From contig NZ_QKWY01000002.1 of NCBI RefSeq assembly GCF_003248355.1, positions 930,001 to 994,000 of the forward strand: a DNA stretch of 64,000 nucleotides, given 5' to 3'. The position numbers and the translations under genes were made by a program. The notes under the pieces were generated by a model. It was given only the letters and a program-made list of their open reading frames with translations. It was not told where the DNA came from and did no database searches. Position 1 is the stretch's first letter; each line of letters opens with the position of its first letter. Positions 34,871-44,646 of the stretch are shown here, in pieces. This DNA comes from Streptomyces sp. AC1-42W. GTDB taxonomy: Bacteria; Actinomycetota; Actinomycetes; Streptomycetales; Streptomycetaceae.

Positions 34871-37800
34871 ATGCGTGCAGCAGGTCCGGGGTCCTGGTGG
34901 GAGCCCCGCCGACCGGCCTTGTCCGAAAGAAGCCGACGGAGACGTCGGCATCTCCGTACGACAGTGGTCGTCTCGTTGGCGTCGGCACTGACCTGGGGGA
35001 CCCTCACGCTGGAGGCCGCGGCCCTTCCGCCGAAGCCCCGTGAGGAAATGGCCGTCCAGCTCCCCGACCTGCCCGAGAGCGCGCGGACGGACCAGGACGA
35101 CAGCGCGGAGAAGCATCTGACGACCGCGCCCGAGCAGGTGACCACCCCCTACACACCGCAGGCGGTGGAGGAGTGGTCGCCGGGTGTGGGCACCGCGGAC
35201 CTGACGGACGTGCAGCCGGGGCAGACGGTCCCGGTCGAGAACGTACCGACGATCTCGCTCGGCGTGCCCGAGGAAGGCGATGCGGCGGCGCTGGCGGGTG
35301 AGTGGACCGTCGACCTGAAGGCACCGGCGGACTCGCAGGCCGCCGAGGTCGACGGGCTGCTGATGGAGATCACCCCGCCGGCCACCGCCGACCCGGAGGC
35401 CGAGGTCACCGTCGGGGTCGACTACACCTCGTTCGCCGACCTGTACGGCCCCCAGGCCGCCGACCGGTTCGGCGTCGTCCTGCTGCCCAACTGCGTGGTC
35501 GACGCGCCCACCGAAGGCGAGTGCGCACCCGAGGCACCGGCCCAGGAACCGGCGGCCGGCACGACCGCCTCGGCGCAGCCGCTGGCCAGCGAGATCGAGG
35601 TGGTCCGCCCGAAGACCACCGCCAAGCTGCTCGCCGCCGCGGAGAAGCAGGGGGAGACCCTGCGGACCCGCAGGGTGGTCTCCGCCTCGGTGCCGGTGTC
35701 CGAACTCCTGGGCTCCGGCGCAGGTTCCAAGGCGTCCGGCGCCATGCGGGCCGCCGCGTCGGAGGGGACCGGCTCCCGCGCCGTGGGCGTGCTGGACACC
35801 GGAGCCTCGGCGGCCGGCGACTTCACGGCCACCCCGCTCCAGTCGTCCGGCTCCTGGGCGGCCGGTTCGTCCTCCGGGGCCTTCACCTACGGCTACCAGG
35901 TGCAGGTGCCCGAGGCGGCCGGCGGCCTGACCCCGCAGGTGGCTCTGTCCTACTCCTCCCAGTCGGTGGACGGCCGGACGTCGGCCACCAACAACCAGGC
36001 GTCCTGGATCGGCGACGGCTGGGACTACAACGCCGGCTCCATCACCCGCAGCTACGCCTCCTGCCGTCAGGACGCCAAGAAGGCGGGCGCCAACAACGCC
36101 TCCCACAAGACGGGCGACCTGTGCTGGGGATCGGACAACGCGACCCTGACGCTCGGCGGAACGACGACGGAACTGGTCTGGGACGCGGACCAGGAGAAGT
36201 GGTTCACCGCCAATGGTGACGGCTCCCGCGTCCAGGTCGTCAAGGACACGTCCAAGGACAACAAGGACGCCGACGGCGAGTACTGGATCGTCACCACCCG
36301 CGACGGCACCAAGTACCACTTCGGCCTGAATCACCTGCCGGGCTGGTCCACGGGCAAGCCGGTCACCAACTCGACCCTGACCGTCCCGGTGTTCGGCAAC
36401 CACTCGGGCGAGCCCTGCTACAAGGCCGGCGACTGGAAGGGCTCCGAGTGCAAGCAGGCGTGGCGGTGGAACCTCGACTACGTCGAGGACGTCCACGGCA
36501 ACGCCATGTCCCTGTGGTGGAAGAAGGACGCCAACTACTACGCCCGGAACTTCAACTGGAAGGCTCCGGTCTCGTACGACCGCGACGGCTACCTCCTGCA
36601 CATCGACTACGGCCAGCGCAAGGACACCCTCTTCTCCGCACAGGCTCCCGGCCGCGTCGCCTTCGAGGTCGATGAGCGGTGCTACGCCGAGGGCTCCCTC
36701 ACCTGCAGCCCGGAGAACTTCGCCTCCAAGGACCCGGGCAAGTACCGCATCTGGTACGACACCCCGGCCGACCTGCGGTGCACCGCCGGCAAGATGTGCT
36801 GGAACGCCGCGCCTTCGTTCTGGTCCACGAAGCGCCTGGACTCGATCCGGACCTTCGCGCAGCGCCGCACCGACACCACCGCCCGTCAGCTGGTGGACCA
36901 CTACCGGCTCAAGCAGTCCTTCCCCTTCCTGCGGACCGGCCCGAACACCGCGCTGTGGCTGGAGACCATCACCCGCACCGGATACGCCCGCAACGGGGAG
37001 ACCGATGCGAAGGTGCAGCTGAACCCGGTCCGGTTCGAAGCCAACGCGGACGACATGCCCAACCGCGTCATGCGGGGCGACAACGACCCGCGGCCCGGCT
37101 TCTCCCGCCTGCGCATCGGCCGCGTGATCAACGAGTACGGCGGCGAGACCGTCGTCAGCTACAAGCAGCCCGCGGGACAGTGCGCCACCGGCCAGGACCT
37201 GCCCGGCAAGTCCGACAAGGCCGCCCTGAAGAGCAACACGCGCCTGTGCTACCCCGTCTTCTGGCATCCGGACCCGGAGAAGGAGGACATCGACTGGTTC
37301 CACAAGTACGTGGTCCAGGAGGTCGAGGAACTCCCCAACGTCGCCGGTGCCTACTCGACCAGCACCAAGTACACGTACGGCACCGCCGGCTGGAAGATGG
37401 CCGAGCAGGAGTTCACCAAGAAGTCCACACGGACGTACTCCCGGTTCGCCGGTTTCGACCGGACCACCGTGATCACGGGTGCCGACGACAAGGCGATCGG
37501 CAGCAAGAGGACCAAGGCCGTCACCCGGTTCTTCCGGGGCATGGGCGACGACGTGGCGGTCAAGGACATCACCGGCGCGCACATCGCGTACGACCGTGAG
37601 CCGTTCGCCGGCCGCATAGCCGAGGAACTCACCTACGCCGAGGCCACCGACGCCGACACCGCCTGGAAGACCCGGTCCGTCACGGTTCCGGAGGCCACCG
37701 AACTGGCCTCCCGCACCCGGGGCGACGGTCTCGACCCGCTGAAGGCATGGCGGGTCACCGAGCCCCGCCAGCTGGCCTACAGCAAGGACGGCCAGGGGAC

Positions 37801-40800
37801 CGTCCACACCTCGGAGACGAAGACCACCTACGAGTCCACGTACGGCCTGCCGGTCCGGATCGAGACGCTGGAGGACGCGGCCGACCCCGGCCTCGTCGGA
37901 GACGTCTCCTGCACCGACCTGTCCTACGTCCACCGCACGGACAAGAACCTCATCGGGCTGACCAAGCAGACACTCAGCTCCGCCACCTCCTGTTCCGCGG
38001 CCGACTTCACCGACCTCGGCTCGCTCGCCTCCGGTTCGCGCACCGCCTACGACGGCGGTGAGTACGGCGCCGCGCTCGGCGGCTCCACCCGGGGCCTGGT
38101 GACCCGGACCTGGTCGCTGAAGGCGGACGGGTCCGGCTTCCAGCCCGACGGCACGGTCGGGTTCGACTCCCTGGGCCGGGTGGTGAAGACCACCGACCCG
38201 GACGGCAAGTCGTCCACCACGTCCTACGCGATGACGAACGGCCAGACCTTCGGCGTCACCGAGACCAACTCCCTGGGCCACAGCTCCGTCCAGGAGATCG
38301 AGCCCGGCCGCTCCACCGCGACCAGGAGCACCGACGCGAACGGGCACGTCACCCGATTCGTGTTCGACGCCCTGGGCCGGATCGTCGAGGCATGGGCACC
38401 CGGCCGCACTCCGGAGTCGTCCGCGGTGCCGGACTTCGCCGCCGAGTACCACATCTCCAAGAACGACCCGGAGGAGGAGGACCGGTTCCCGCCCTACGTC
38501 GTCACCAGGAGCCGCGGGCACAAGGACCGAATAGAGACCTCCGTCACGCTCTACGACGGCCTCGGCCGCGAACGCCAGTCGCAGAAGGAGGCGACCGGCG
38601 GCGGACGGCTGATCACCGACACGCTGTACAACAGCTCGGGCGAGGTCTGGCAGACCAACAACGCCTACCTGGCCACCGGCAAGCCGAGCGGCCGGCTCTT
38701 CACCCCGCTCGCCGACACCGCCGTACCGAACGCGACCCGCTACACCTACGACGGCCTCGGCCGCGTGGTGACCGAACTGCCGATCCTCAACGGCAGCGAG
38801 ATGCCGGCCCGTTCCACCCGCTACGAGTACGGCGCGGACTGGTCCACGGTCATCAACCCCTCCGGTGCGTCCTCCTACCGCGTCCGGTCCGACTCGATGG
38901 GCCGCACCACCCAGGTCGACACCTTCACCGACGCCGAACGGACCGAGTACACCTCGGTGAAGTACGAGTTCGACGACCGCGGCCTGCTCACGAAGGCGTA
39001 CAGCGCGCAGAACCCCAAGCGGAGCTGGACCTGGACGTACGACGGACGCGGCCGGATGGTCTCCGCCACCGACCCCGACGCCGGTACCACCACCACGACG
39101 TACGACCACCGCGACCGCCCCGTCACCACGACCGACGCCCGCGGGGTCACCGTCTGGACCAAGTACGACGAGCTGTCCCGCCCCACCGAGCAGCGCCTCG
39201 GCGGCGCCACCGGCGAGCTGCTCACCCGGAGCACGTACGACACCGCGCCCGGCGGCAAGGGCCTGCCGGCCACCGCCGCCCGGATCACGGACGGCCAGGA
39301 GTACACGATGTCGGTCGGCGGGTACACCGCCGACTACCAGCCGCGTTCCACCACCCTGTCCCTGCCGGACACCCTCGCCACCACCTGGGGCCTGCGGAAG
39401 TCCTACACCTCCACGTACAACTACAGCGACACCGGTCTGCTGCTGGACGGCACCATCCCCGCGGCGGGGGCGTTCGACAGCGAGAAGCTCGTCGTCCGCT
39501 ACAACGAGGACGGGCTGCCGCTCTCGGTCTCCGGCAAGGACTGGTACGGCTCCGAGGCCAAGTACTCCCCGTACGGCCAGCTGCTGCGCGCCACGCTGGG
39601 CGCCCAGCCGCACCGGGTGTGGGCGCTCGCCGGCTTCGACGACGCCTCCGGCGCCCTCACCGACCAGCAGGTGTACCGGGAGCAGAACGGCGACACCTCC
39701 CTCGTCGCCGGCAAGCTCGCCTCCCACCGTTCCTACTCGTACGACGACGCGGGCAACGTCACCGGCATCCGGGAGCGTTCGACCGGCATCCAGGAACGCC
39801 AGTGCTTCACCTATGACCCGATCGGTCAGCTGACCGAGGCGTGGACCTCCGCCGACCTCGGCAGCTGCGCCGACGGCCCGGTCAAGGCGGGCGGCGCACT
39901 CAACGTGACGGCCGGCCCGGACGACTCCGGCTACTGGCAGAGCTACGAGTACGACCTGCTCGGTAACCGGACGAAGCTCACCGAGAAGGACCTCACCGGC
40001 GCCACCGCCAAGGACGCGGTGACGACGTACGGCTACGGGAAGGCGGACGGCTCCCAGCCGCACACCCTGACCAAGGTGACCAAGAAGTACACCGCACCGT
40101 CCGGTGCCCAGGTCACGGCCGAGGCGGAGCGGCTCTACGAGCTCACGGGCGCGACCAAGCAGGTCAGTTCTCTGGAGAACGGCGACACCCAGGACATCAG
40201 CTGGACCTGGGACGGCCAGGTGGAGCGCCTCACCGGCCAGGGCAGCGGGGGCAAGACCTCCTACGTCGGCCTCGGCGGCAAGTGTCTCGACCTGAACGGC
40301 GGAAAGCCGGAGGAGAACCGGCCGGTCAACCTGTACTCCTGCAACGGAGCGGCTTCCCAGAAGTGGTCCTTCCAGGTGGAGCCGGGGCAGCCCGACCCGG
40401 ACCTGGGCACGCTCACCTTCCACGGCGACACGTGGTGCGTCGCGCCGGCCGCGTCCGCGGCGGGGGCCGGTATGCGGATCAACGCGTGCGACGGTTCCGC
40501 CGGCCAGAAGATCAAGCGCAACGCGACGGGTCAGCTGGTGCACGTCGCCACCGGCCTGTGCGTCGCGGTCCAGGACGGTTCCACCGCCAACAGCGCCTCC
40601 ACCGTCCTCACCACCTGCGCGGCCGGCTCGGCGGCGCAGAAGTGGGAGGCACAGAACGAGACCCGGTACATCTACGGCCCGGACGGCAGCCGTCTGCTGA
40701 CCGTGCAGGGCAAGCAGGCCACGCTGCACCTGGCGGAGACCGAGGTCACCACGCAGGCGGCCGGCAAGCTGGTCTCCACGCAGCGCAACTACGGCGCCCC

Positions 40801-42235
40801 CGGCGGCAGCGTGGTGCGGCAGCAGTACGGCTACCAGACGACCAGCACGCTGGTCGCGGAGGTCGGTGACCACCAGGGCAGTACCTATGCCGAGGTCGCC
40901 ATGACCGACGGGATGCCCGTGCGGGTCCGCAAGCAGGACCCGTTCGGCAACGAGCGCGGTGCCGCCGCCTCCGGTACCGGTCCGCGCACCCGGGCCGGCT
41001 TTCTGGGCACGTCCCCGGACGACGCCTCCGGCTACACCCAGCTGGGCGCCCGCATGTACGACCCGGCCGTCGGACGGTTCCTGTCGGCGGACCCGGTGCT
41101 GGACATCGCGGACCCGCTGCAGGCCAACGGGTACGCCTACGCCCACAACAACCCGGTCACGCTCTCCGACCCGACGGGTCTGGCGGTCTCCCTGACGGCC
41201 TCGGAGACGAAGGCGGCCTTGGCCGGCGTTGGGCTGACGGAGGCGCAGGTCTCCCAGGCACGGGCGATCATGGATCAGAGCATCACGTCTGTGATCCTTT
41301 CGGTCGCCTGGGATCAACTGGGTGAACTCATCGGCAAGGATGATGCATTGGGCTGCTTCGGGGGGAGCGTGAAATCCTGCATCAGCCTCGTCATCGGCGC
41401 GACTCCCGTGGGCAAACTCGGCCGCATTCCGTCCGCAATCAAGGCCATACACAAGACCGCCAAGGCTATCCAGGCGCTCAACAGGGCCAAGAAGAAGGCC
41501 GAAAAGGTGATTGCCGCGGCCAGAGCTGCGGAGAGGAAGGCGATCGCCGCAAAGAAGGCGGCGATCGAGAAGGTGAAGAAGGCGGCGCAGGCCGCGAAGA
41601 AGAAGGCGGCGGAGAAGAAGCAGACAACCAGTAACAAGGCCGTCAACGAGACCAAGAAAACCGGTAACCCGGTTCAGAAGCGGGCTCAGGCTGATTCGGC
41701 TCCGAAGGTCGCTTCGACATCGGCCACCCACAAGAGCTCCGCCGGCGGCAAGGCGGGTTCCGGGAAACCTGGTGGCTCGGCCGGTGGTTCCTCACGGAGC
41801 AAGGGTGGCAGCAGCGGAGATGGCGGCGCCGGCAAGGCGAGTCGTGGCAGTGATGAGGGATCAAGCCTGTCCCGCCCTAGCGGGCGTCCCGATAATGAGG
41901 AAGTTTTCGCCGGGCATGGTGACTGGTCGTTGAGGGACGGCTGGACGAGAATTCCCGAAAATACCTCTCTGGCTGTGTACGGGGAAAAGGGGTACACGAT
42001 CAGTGATTACACCGGTTTCCGAGTGGAGGTGGGAGATCCCTCGGTTTTGCCCACCCGGGTCTACGGTCCGGGGGAGTGGGTAAGGAATTACCAGCTTCAT
42101 CCAGTCTCTCCGGACCTTGTGGTACACAGTGCATCCACTACTGTGGACGCCAGAACGTCGCTGTCCGGTCTCCTGCGTCCAGGCATGGGCAGGGTGCATT
42201 GGGCGGCTTGCTTGGGAAGCAAGAGGCCATCGTGA
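34871..42235 (+). CDS. RHS-repeat polymorphic toxin-like protein with lectin insert
   Basis: A 2454-residue protein from ATG 34871 after GGTGGGAG. A twin-Arg-like start and hydrophobic helix (RRHLRTTVVVSLASALTW) suggest export. From about residue 335 comes a SpvB/Tc-like segment (AFTYGYQVQVPEAAGGLTPQ), then RHS/YD repeats (RYTYDGLGRVVTELP, TYDHRDRPVTTTDARG). A ricin-B type lectin domain sits at about 1795-1931 (GGKCLDLNGGKPEENRPVNL, two QKW motifs). The RHS core ends near 2100 at ARMYDPAVGRFLSADP and DPTGL. The last 350 residues are different: hydrophobic stretches, a Lys/Ala-rich helix, a Gly/Ser linker and a final domain (EEVFAGHGDWS to GRVHWAACLG) of uncertain family, possibly Stv-like. 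No catalytic motif is proven. Confidence 0.85.
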   Translation: MRAAGPGSWWEPRRPALSERSRRRRRHLRTTVVVSLASALTWGTLTLEAAALPPKPREEMAVQLPDLPESARTDQDDSAEKHLTTAPEQVTTPYTPQAVEEWSPGVGTADLTDVQPGQTVPVENVPTISLGVPEEGDAAALAGEWTVDLKAPADSQAAEVDGLLMEITPPATADPEAEVTVGVDYTSFADLYGPQAADRFGVVLLPNCVVDAPTEGECAPEAPAQEPAAGTTASAQPLASEIEVVRPKTTAKLLAAAEKQGETLRTRRVVSASVPVSELLGSGAGSKASGAMRAAASEGTGSRAVGVLDTGASAAGDFTATPLQSSGSWAAGSSSGAFTYGYQVQVPEAAGGLTPQVALSYSSQSVDGRTSATNNQASWIGDGWDYNAGSITRSYASCRQDAKKAGANNASHKTGDLCWGSDNATLTLGGTTTELVWDADQEKWFTANGDGSRVQVVKDTSKDNKDADGEYWIVTTRDGTKYHFGLNHLPGWSTGKPVTNSTLTVPVFGNHSGEPCYKAGDWKGSECKQAWRWNLDYVEDVHGNAMSLWWKKDANYYARNFNWKAPVSYDRDGYLLHIDYGQRKDTLFSAQAPGRVAFEVDERCYAEGSLTCSPENFASKDPGKYRIWYDTPADLRCTAGKMCWNAAPSFWSTKRLDSIRTFAQRRTDTTARQLVDHYRLKQSFPFLRTGPNTALWLETITRTGYARNGETDAKVQLNPVRFEANADDMPNRVMRGDNDPRPGFSRLRIGRVINEYGGETVVSYKQPAGQCATGQDLPGKSDKAALKSNTRLCYPVFWHPDPEKEDIDWFHKYVVQEVEELPNVAGAYSTSTKYTYGTAGWKMAEQEFTKKSTRTYSRFAGFDRTTVITGADDKAIGSKRTKAVTRFFRGMGDDVAVKDITGAHIAYDREPFAGRIAEELTYAEATDADTAWKTRSVTVPEATELASRTRGDGLDPLKAWRVTEPRQLAYSKDGQGTVHTSETKTTYESTYGLPVRIETLEDAADPGLVGDVSCTDLSYVHRTDKNLIGLTKQTLSSATSCSAADFTDLGSLASGSRTAYDGGEYGAALGGSTRGLVTRTWSLKADGSGFQPDGTVGFDSLGRVVKTTDPDGKSSTTSYAMTNGQTFGVTETNSLGHSSVQEIEPGRSTATRSTDANGHVTRFVFDALGRIVEAWAPGRTPESSAVPDFAAEYHISKNDPEEEDRFPPYVVTRSRGHKDRIETSVTLYDGLGRERQSQKEATGGGRLITDTLYNSSGEVWQTNNAYLATGKPSGRLFTPLADTAVPNATRYTYDGLGRVVTELPILNGSEMPARSTRYEYGADWSTVINPSGASSYRVRSDSMGRTTQVDTFTDAERTEYTSVKYEFDDRGLLTKAYSAQNPKRSWTWTYDGRGRMVSATDPDAGTTTTTYDHRDRPVTTTDARGVTVWTKYDELSRPTEQRLGGATGELLTRSTYDTAPGGKGLPATAARITDGQEYTMSVGGYTADYQPRSTTLSLPDTLATTWGLRKSYTSTYNYSDTGLLLDGTIPAAGAFDSEKLVVRYNEDGLPLSVSGKDWYGSEAKYSPYGQLLRATLGAQPHRVWALAGFDDASGALTDQQVYREQNGDTSLVAGKLASHRSYSYDDAGNVTGIRERSTGIQERQCFTYDPIGQLTEAWTSADLGSCADGPVKAGGALNVTAGPDDSGYWQSYEYDLLGNRTKLTEKDLTGATAKDAVTTYGYGKADGSQPHTLTKVTKKYTAPSGAQVTAEAERLYELTGATKQVSSLENGDTQDISWTWDGQVERLTGQGSGGKTSYVGLGGKCLDLNGGKPEENRPVNLYSCNGAASQKWSFQVEPGQPDPDLGTLTFHGDTWCVAPAASAAGAGMRINACDGSAGQKIKRNATGQLVHVATGLCVAVQDGSTANSASTVLTTCAAGSAAQKWEAQNETRYIYGPDGSRLLTVQGKQATLHLAETEVTTQAAGKLVSTQRNYGAPGGSVVRQQYGYQTTSTLVAEVGDHQGSTYAEVAMTDGMPVRVRKQDPFGNERGAAASGTGPRTRAGFLGTSPDDASGYTQLGARMYDPAVGRFLSADPVLDIADPLQANGYAYAHNNPVTLSDPTGLAVSLTASETKAALAGVGLTEAQVSQARAIMDQSITSVILSVAWDQLGELIGKDDALGCFGGSVKSCISLVIGATPVGKLGRIPSAIKAIHKTAKAIQALNRAKKKAEKVIAAARAAERKAIAAKKAAIEKVKKAAQAAKKKAAEKKQTTSNKAVNETKKTGNPVQKRAQADSAPKVASTSATHKSSAGGKAGSGKPGGSAGGSSRSKGGSSGDGGAGKASRGSDEGSSLSRPSGRPDNEEVFAGHGDWSLRDGWTRIPENTSLAVYGEKGYTISDYTGFRVEVGDPSVLPTRVYGPGEWVRNYQLHPVSPDLVVHSASTTVDARTSLSGLLRPGMGRVHWAACLGSKRPS

Positions 42236-42828
42236 CCTACTATCGCGACCTGTCGCCGTACACGTATTCAGAATCTGTAATTCCGAATCGCAATGCCGGT
42301 TGGCTCGGATGGGGGCGCCCCTTCCGGAGAGGGGAGCTCCCTGGAGGGTTCCTCGAATCACTGGGGCGTCATGTGTTGATTCCGAGGGGTAAAACAAGGG
42401 GGTTCCACTCCTGTCGCCATTACGGGTGTCTCCGTAAAAGCAAGAACGGCCTCTTGGCTGAAATCGGTGGCGCATCTGTCGCGCTGGGAAGTGCTGAGAT
42501 TCATGTTTTCGTCGAGAGTGGGGAATGTTTCGCTTCGCCCGACCTCATCTATCATTACGTGGAGAAGCACGGATACCTGCCTCCTGACGACTTCGTCAGA
42601 GCTATCACGAATGGATTGTCTGCGGCTGCGAAGCGCAGCGTAGCGACCAGGCTGCGGTCCATTGCGTTTGATGCGTCGAGGGTTGAGGATCGCGTTGATG
42701 CGGTAGCGGATCTCTTTGCTTGGGTGCCGGAGCGCGCGGCGGAACTGGCGACAGAGCTGATTGAGTTGCCAGAGTGCGATCCGTACGCGCGTGTGAAGTT
42801 TAAGGATTTGCTTGAGCACCGACGATGA
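42232..42828 (+). CDS. DUF7919-like protein, candidate immunity protein
   Basis: A 198-residue protein from GTG 42232, whose GTGA overlaps the RHS stop codon, so translation is probably coupled. It begins with TYYRDLSPYTYSE and contains NAGWLGWGRPF, RGFHSCRHYGC, LGSAEIHVFV and DLIYHYVEKHGYLPP, a pattern I associate with the DUF7919 family. Codon use is unlike the neighbours (AGA, AAA, ATT, TTG, TCA), which suggests recent transfer. Position and coupling point to immunity against the RHS tip or modulation of it. The C-terminal half (helical, DRVDAVADLFAWVPERAAEL) looks like an added helical domain. Confidence 0.75.
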   Translation: MTYYRDLSPYTYSESVIPNRNAGWLGWGRPFRRGELPGGFLESLGRHVLIPRGKTRGFHSCRHYGCLRKSKNGLLAEIGGASVALGSAEIHVFVESGECFASPDLIYHYVEKHGYLPPDDFVRAITNGLSAAAKRSVATRLRSIAFDASRVEDRVDAVADLFAWVPERAAELATELIELPECDPYARVKFKDLLEHRR

Positions 42829-42876
42829 GTTGGGAGGGGCCCAGACCGGCGGTGCTGCGTCGTGCTGTCCTGCTCC

Positions 42877-42974
42877 GGCGCGGTCCAGCACTTCGTCCCA
42901 CGTCCGAGACTTTGCCGTGCGAGGCAATCGCTTCGGCGCTGCTCTTCGGGCGGGGACCGATCAGGCCGGTGGGG
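42877..42974 (-). pseudogene. Displaced argG 3'-end fragment
   Basis: About 98 bases align with 44671-44766, the 3' end of argG on the same strand; by eye about 80 of 96 positions match, with one inserted base. Read on the minus strand with the frame corrected, it gives TGLIG, AEAIAS and GKVSD, matching TGLIGSLPEGGAEAIASRGE of ArgG. Most differences fall at third codon positions, so it derives from a diverged but once functional argG. It borders the integrase remnant, the arrangement left by an element that integrated into an argG 3' end. Confidence 0.8.
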
Positions 42975-43130
42975 CCGGACGTCAATGTAGACGGTGGCGG
43001 TGACGCCGATCTGGGCGTGGCCGAGGAGCTCCTTGATCACGGCGAGTACGACTCCCTGCTCCGGGAACAGGTAGCCGGTGGAGTGCCTGATCCGGTCGAA
43101 GCGCTCGCCGACGGCACGGGGCGGGGCTCT
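42975..43130 (-). pseudogene. Tyrosine recombinase (integrase) C-terminal remnant
   Basis: The minus-strand frame reads FDRIRHSTGYLFPEQGVVLA then VIKELLGHAQIGVTATVYID. The LLGHAQIGVTATVY segment is the second active-site box (LLGHxxxxxTxxxY) of tyrosine recombinases, with the catalytic Tyr. Nothing upstream gives an intact catalytic domain, and the frame runs straight into the argG fragment without its own stop. It is a relic. Confidence 0.75.
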
Positions 43131-43724
43131 TCAGGAGGTCCTCGGTGAGATTTGGGAGACGGACGCGGGCGCCTGCCTGTTCAGGGTGGCGGCAGGCTTG
43201 GTGGGCCAGGATTCTTCGGGGTGCTGGATGGGCCGGAAAGTCGTGTCTTCCCCAGGGAAGATCGGCACGCCGGATGACGGCCGGGTGTGGCCAGACGTTG
43301 TCCGGTGGCATGGGGCTGTCGGACTCGGGTTCGAGGAAGATCACGTACTGGGCTGGCCGCCAGGCTTCGGCGTAGTTGCGTGACGTCCGGTTCCTGGCGA
43401 TCTGTCAGGCGGCAGTGCAACTTGAACGTGACAGGAGCGGACTTCCAAGATCATGGAGTTCTCCCCGCCCCGTGATCCGAGTGGAAGACCGTGCCTGCCG
43501 ACGCTTGTCGGCCGCGTTCTTGCGGGTGGTGCCGTGCGTCCGCCGTCGATGGCGCGCGTGCAGCCCTGGCCCGAGCTGACCCGAGGCACGGCCACCCTCC
43601 CCGTTCTTCCCCCTGCCACCGGCCGTACCGGGGGCAGGGGGGAAGACCACATACTGGTGGGGCCGCCGCACCGGGGGTTCGGGTGGGGCGGGGTGTCATT
43701 CATCCACGCAGCGACGAGGTACGT
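43131..43724. other. Gene-free degenerate stretch beside the integrase relic
   Basis: About 590 bases without a credible gene. On the minus strand a frame near 43200-43380 reads EAWRPAQYVIFLEPESDSPM, which looks like once-coding sequence of unknown family. The rest (43400-43720) is open in several frames only because of G/C bias. It seems to be decayed cargo of the element. Confidence 0.4.
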
Positions 43725-44585
43725 ATGAGATCAGGCAGAACCGGCGCCGTGGCCGCGCTCGTGGGGGCGCTGGCCCTCTCGGCGCTCACGGCGCCGACGG
43801 CGCGGGCCGCCGGCACGGGGGTCGAGGTGTCGCGGATCGTCATCAACGGGGGGAAGCCCATCGTGGCGGGCGCCATGATGAAGGAGGAGCCGACGGTCAC
43901 GTTCCGGATCACCCTTCCTCCCGGCTACACCACGGACGACCCCTTCGCGTACGACGGGGAGCCGTTCCTCTACCGCAGGAGCACGCCGGCCAGAGGCTAC
44001 GACGAGGACGGGCTCCGGATGGGGCTCTACACCTGCTACGAGACGGCCCGCCGGATCGCGGACTGCGAGGGAACCCTCTCGCTCGACCACTTCCAGTACC
44101 GGCTGACCTCCAACAGCGACGCGACGACGTGGAAGATCGGCGTCATGAAGCGCCTCTGGAAGAGCAGCGGCGGGCTCCTGGCCGAGGAGTACCGGGACAC
44201 GTCGGAGCGCGTCCAGGTCAAGCGCCACGCCAAGGCCACCGTCGACGCCGGGCCGGAGCCGGTGAAGAAGGGGAAGCCGGTCACCGTGACCGGAAGCCTC
44301 AAGCGGGCGGACTGGGTGAAGCACACGTACACCGGGGTCGCGGACGCCACGGTCCGGTTGCAGTTCCGGCCGAAGGGGACCACCTCGTACCACACCGTGA
44401 AGACGGTGCGGTCCAGCTCCACGGGCGCGCTGAAGGCCACCGTCACGGCGACGTTCGACGGTGACTGGCGGTGGAACTTCGCGGGCTGGTCCACCACGGG
44501 CGGCGCCGTGTCGTCCGGCGACTACGTCGATGTGAGCGGCGCCGGCGGGATCGTCCGGAAGATGAGCGCCCACCGGAGCCGGTGA
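43725..44585 (+). CDS. Secreted hypothetical protein
   Basis: A 286-residue protein from ATG 43725 after GACGAGGT. The signal peptide is clear: MRSGRTGAVAALVGALALSA, then a cleavage-like ARA-A near residue 29. The mature part contains two cysteines (LYTCYETARRIADCEG) and, in the second half, an Ig-like beta segment (PVKKGKPVTVTGSLKRADW, TVRLQFRPKGTTSYHTVKTV) typical of secreted Streptomyces proteins. It lies between the displaced and the intact argG 3' ends, so it may be cargo of the old element. Confidence 0.75.
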   Translation: MRSGRTGAVAALVGALALSALTAPTARAAGTGVEVSRIVINGGKPIVAGAMMKEEPTVTFRITLPPGYTTDDPFAYDGEPFLYRRSTPARGYDEDGLRMGLYTCYETARRIADCEGTLSLDHFQYRLTSNSDATTWKIGVMKRLWKSSGGLLAEEYRDTSERVQVKRHAKATVDAGPEPVKKGKPVTVTGSLKRADWVKHTYTGVADATVRLQFRPKGTTSYHTVKTVRSSSTGALKATVTATFDGDWRWNFAGWSTTGGAVSSGDYVDVSGAGGIVRKMSAHRSR

Positions 44586-44597
44586 CGCGGTACGGCG

Positions 44598-44631
44598 AAG
44601 GGCCGGGCGCCCCCTCGGGGTGCCCGGCCTT
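44598..44631. terminator. Bidirectional terminator between convergent genes
   Basis: AAGGGCCGGGCGCCCC pairs with GGGGTGCCCGGCCTT (one bulged G, one mismatch) between the ends of the secreted-protein gene and argG. The AA...TT ends give a short U-tract in either direction. Confidence 0.7.
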
Positions 44632-44646
44632 CCGTGTGCCGTGGGG

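Noticed and set aside
34574..41731. A 2385-codon open frame on the minus strand opposite the RHS gene.
   Set aside because: It is antisense to a clearly homologous protein. The translation is a run of Gly/Arg/Val/Leu-rich low-complexity text without domains, as expected from third-position G/C bias.
43451..43728. Open frames on both strands upstream of the secreted protein gene.
   Set aside because: They are Arg/Pro/Gly-rich, mutually overlapping and without start signals; G/C bias explains them.
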